A stretch of 6,675 nt of DNA from Bacteroidota bacterium (GTDB lineage: Bacteria; Bacteroidota; Bacteroidia; Bacteroidales; Marinifilaceae), in the NCBI GenBank assembly GCA_023400335.1, contig JAEXFF010000396.1, positions 1 through 6,675 on the forward strand. The letters run 5' to 3'. The notes under the pieces were generated by a model. The model saw only the letters and a program-made list of their open reading frames with translations. It made no database searches and was not told the origin of the DNA. The first letter of the stretch is position 1. Each line of letters starts with the position of its first letter. The position numbers and the translations under genes are program-made. This document shows positions 6,311-6,675 of this stretch, piece by piece.

Positions 6311-6675
6311 ATGGAAAAAGACTTCATTATGCCTGACTGGTCAGGCAAAACGATTTTAGTAGCAGAAGACGTAGACAACAATTATATGGTTTTGTCAGCC
6401 CTGCTAAAAAAGACAAAAGTGTCTGTCTTACGGGCCCTAAACGGAAAAGAAGCTTTGGAAATGATCCAACGGCACCCGCAGATAACCGCTATATTGATGG
6501 ATATCAGCATGCCCGATATGGATGGTCTGGAAGCCACTCACCTGATTAAAGAATATTTTCCGGATAAAGTTGTCATTGTCCAGACAGCCCACGCTCTCGA
6601 TATTTATCGGGACAGAATGATTGCTGAAGGTTGCAATGATTATTTACTAAAACCTCTTCGCCAAAAAATATTGAT
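6311..6675 (+). CDS. Response-regulator receiver (REC) domain protein, 3' end beyond the window
   Basis: The ATG at 6311 opens a frame still open at the window end (121 codons plus two bases). It encodes a CheY-like receiver domain, the phosphorylatable part of a two-component pathway. Key residues are present: acidic E19 and D20 in LVAEDVDNN, phospho-acceptor D64 in LMDISMPDMDG, T92 in VQTAHA, and K114 with cis-Pro 115 in LLKPL. All are consistent with an active receiver. The visible part may be nearly the whole of a stand-alone receiver of about 120-130 residues. An output domain downstream cannot be excluded. The gene begins 12 bases after the thioesterase stop with no clear ribosome site. 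A second ATG (6329, residue 7) is a possible alternative start. Its partner kinase and target are not in the window. Confidence 0.88.
   Translation, partial: MEKDFIMPDWSGKTILVAEDVDNNYMVLSALLKKTKVSVLRALNGKEALEMIQRHPQITAILMDISMPDMDGLEATHLIKEYFPDKVVIVQTAHALDIYRDRMIAEGCNDYLLKPLRQKIL

Noticed and set aside
1..6675. CRISPR arrays, insertion sequences, tRNA or rRNA genes
   Set aside because: I saw no regularly spaced direct repeats, transposase sequence, terminal inverted repeats with target duplications, or tRNA/rRNA-like sequence.

Overview
The window reads as chromosomal DNA from a member of the Bacteroidota, most likely the order Bacteroidales. The evidence is the -7 type promoter octamer TATCTTTG (consensus TAnnTTTG) ahead of two transcription units, start codons without clear Shine-Dalgarno sequences, and the character of the proteins. 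All recognisable genes lie on the + strand.

Region 1 (1-451): the C-terminal part of a short-chain dehydrogenase/reductase (SDR). It keeps its catalytic Ser/Tyr/Lys but has an in-frame TAG at 34-36, so it is probably a broken gene. A good intrinsic terminator closes it.

Region 2 (452-3602): a two-gene redox operon with its own promoter. The first gene (682-2184) encodes a membrane protein that joins a NapH-like half (four membrane segments, two CX3CP motifs, two cytoplasmic [4Fe-4S] motifs) to a NapG-like half (four more [4Fe-4S] motifs). The junction carries an internal twin-arginine (RRSFL) segment. The second gene (2202-3602), 17 bases downstream, encodes a Tat-targeted lipoprotein that combines an aldo/keto reductase domain with two C-terminal [4Fe-4S] motifs. 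My inference is that the pair forms a membrane-to-periplasm electron-transfer module linking the quinone pool to a tethered aldo/keto reductase. This is the most interesting part of the window.

Region 3 (3603-4261): about 660 bases without a convincing gene. It holds a perfect 9-bp inverted repeat, a weak terminator-like hairpin, a possible orphan promoter and a strong promoter just before prfC. The + strand changes across this gap from G- and T-rich on the left to A-rich with G roughly equal to C on the right.

Region 4 (4262-6675): prfC (release factor 3), then a small hotdog-fold thioesterase of the FlK type with the Thr/Glu/His triad preserved. Twelve bases later a response-regulator receiver domain begins and runs off the window end.
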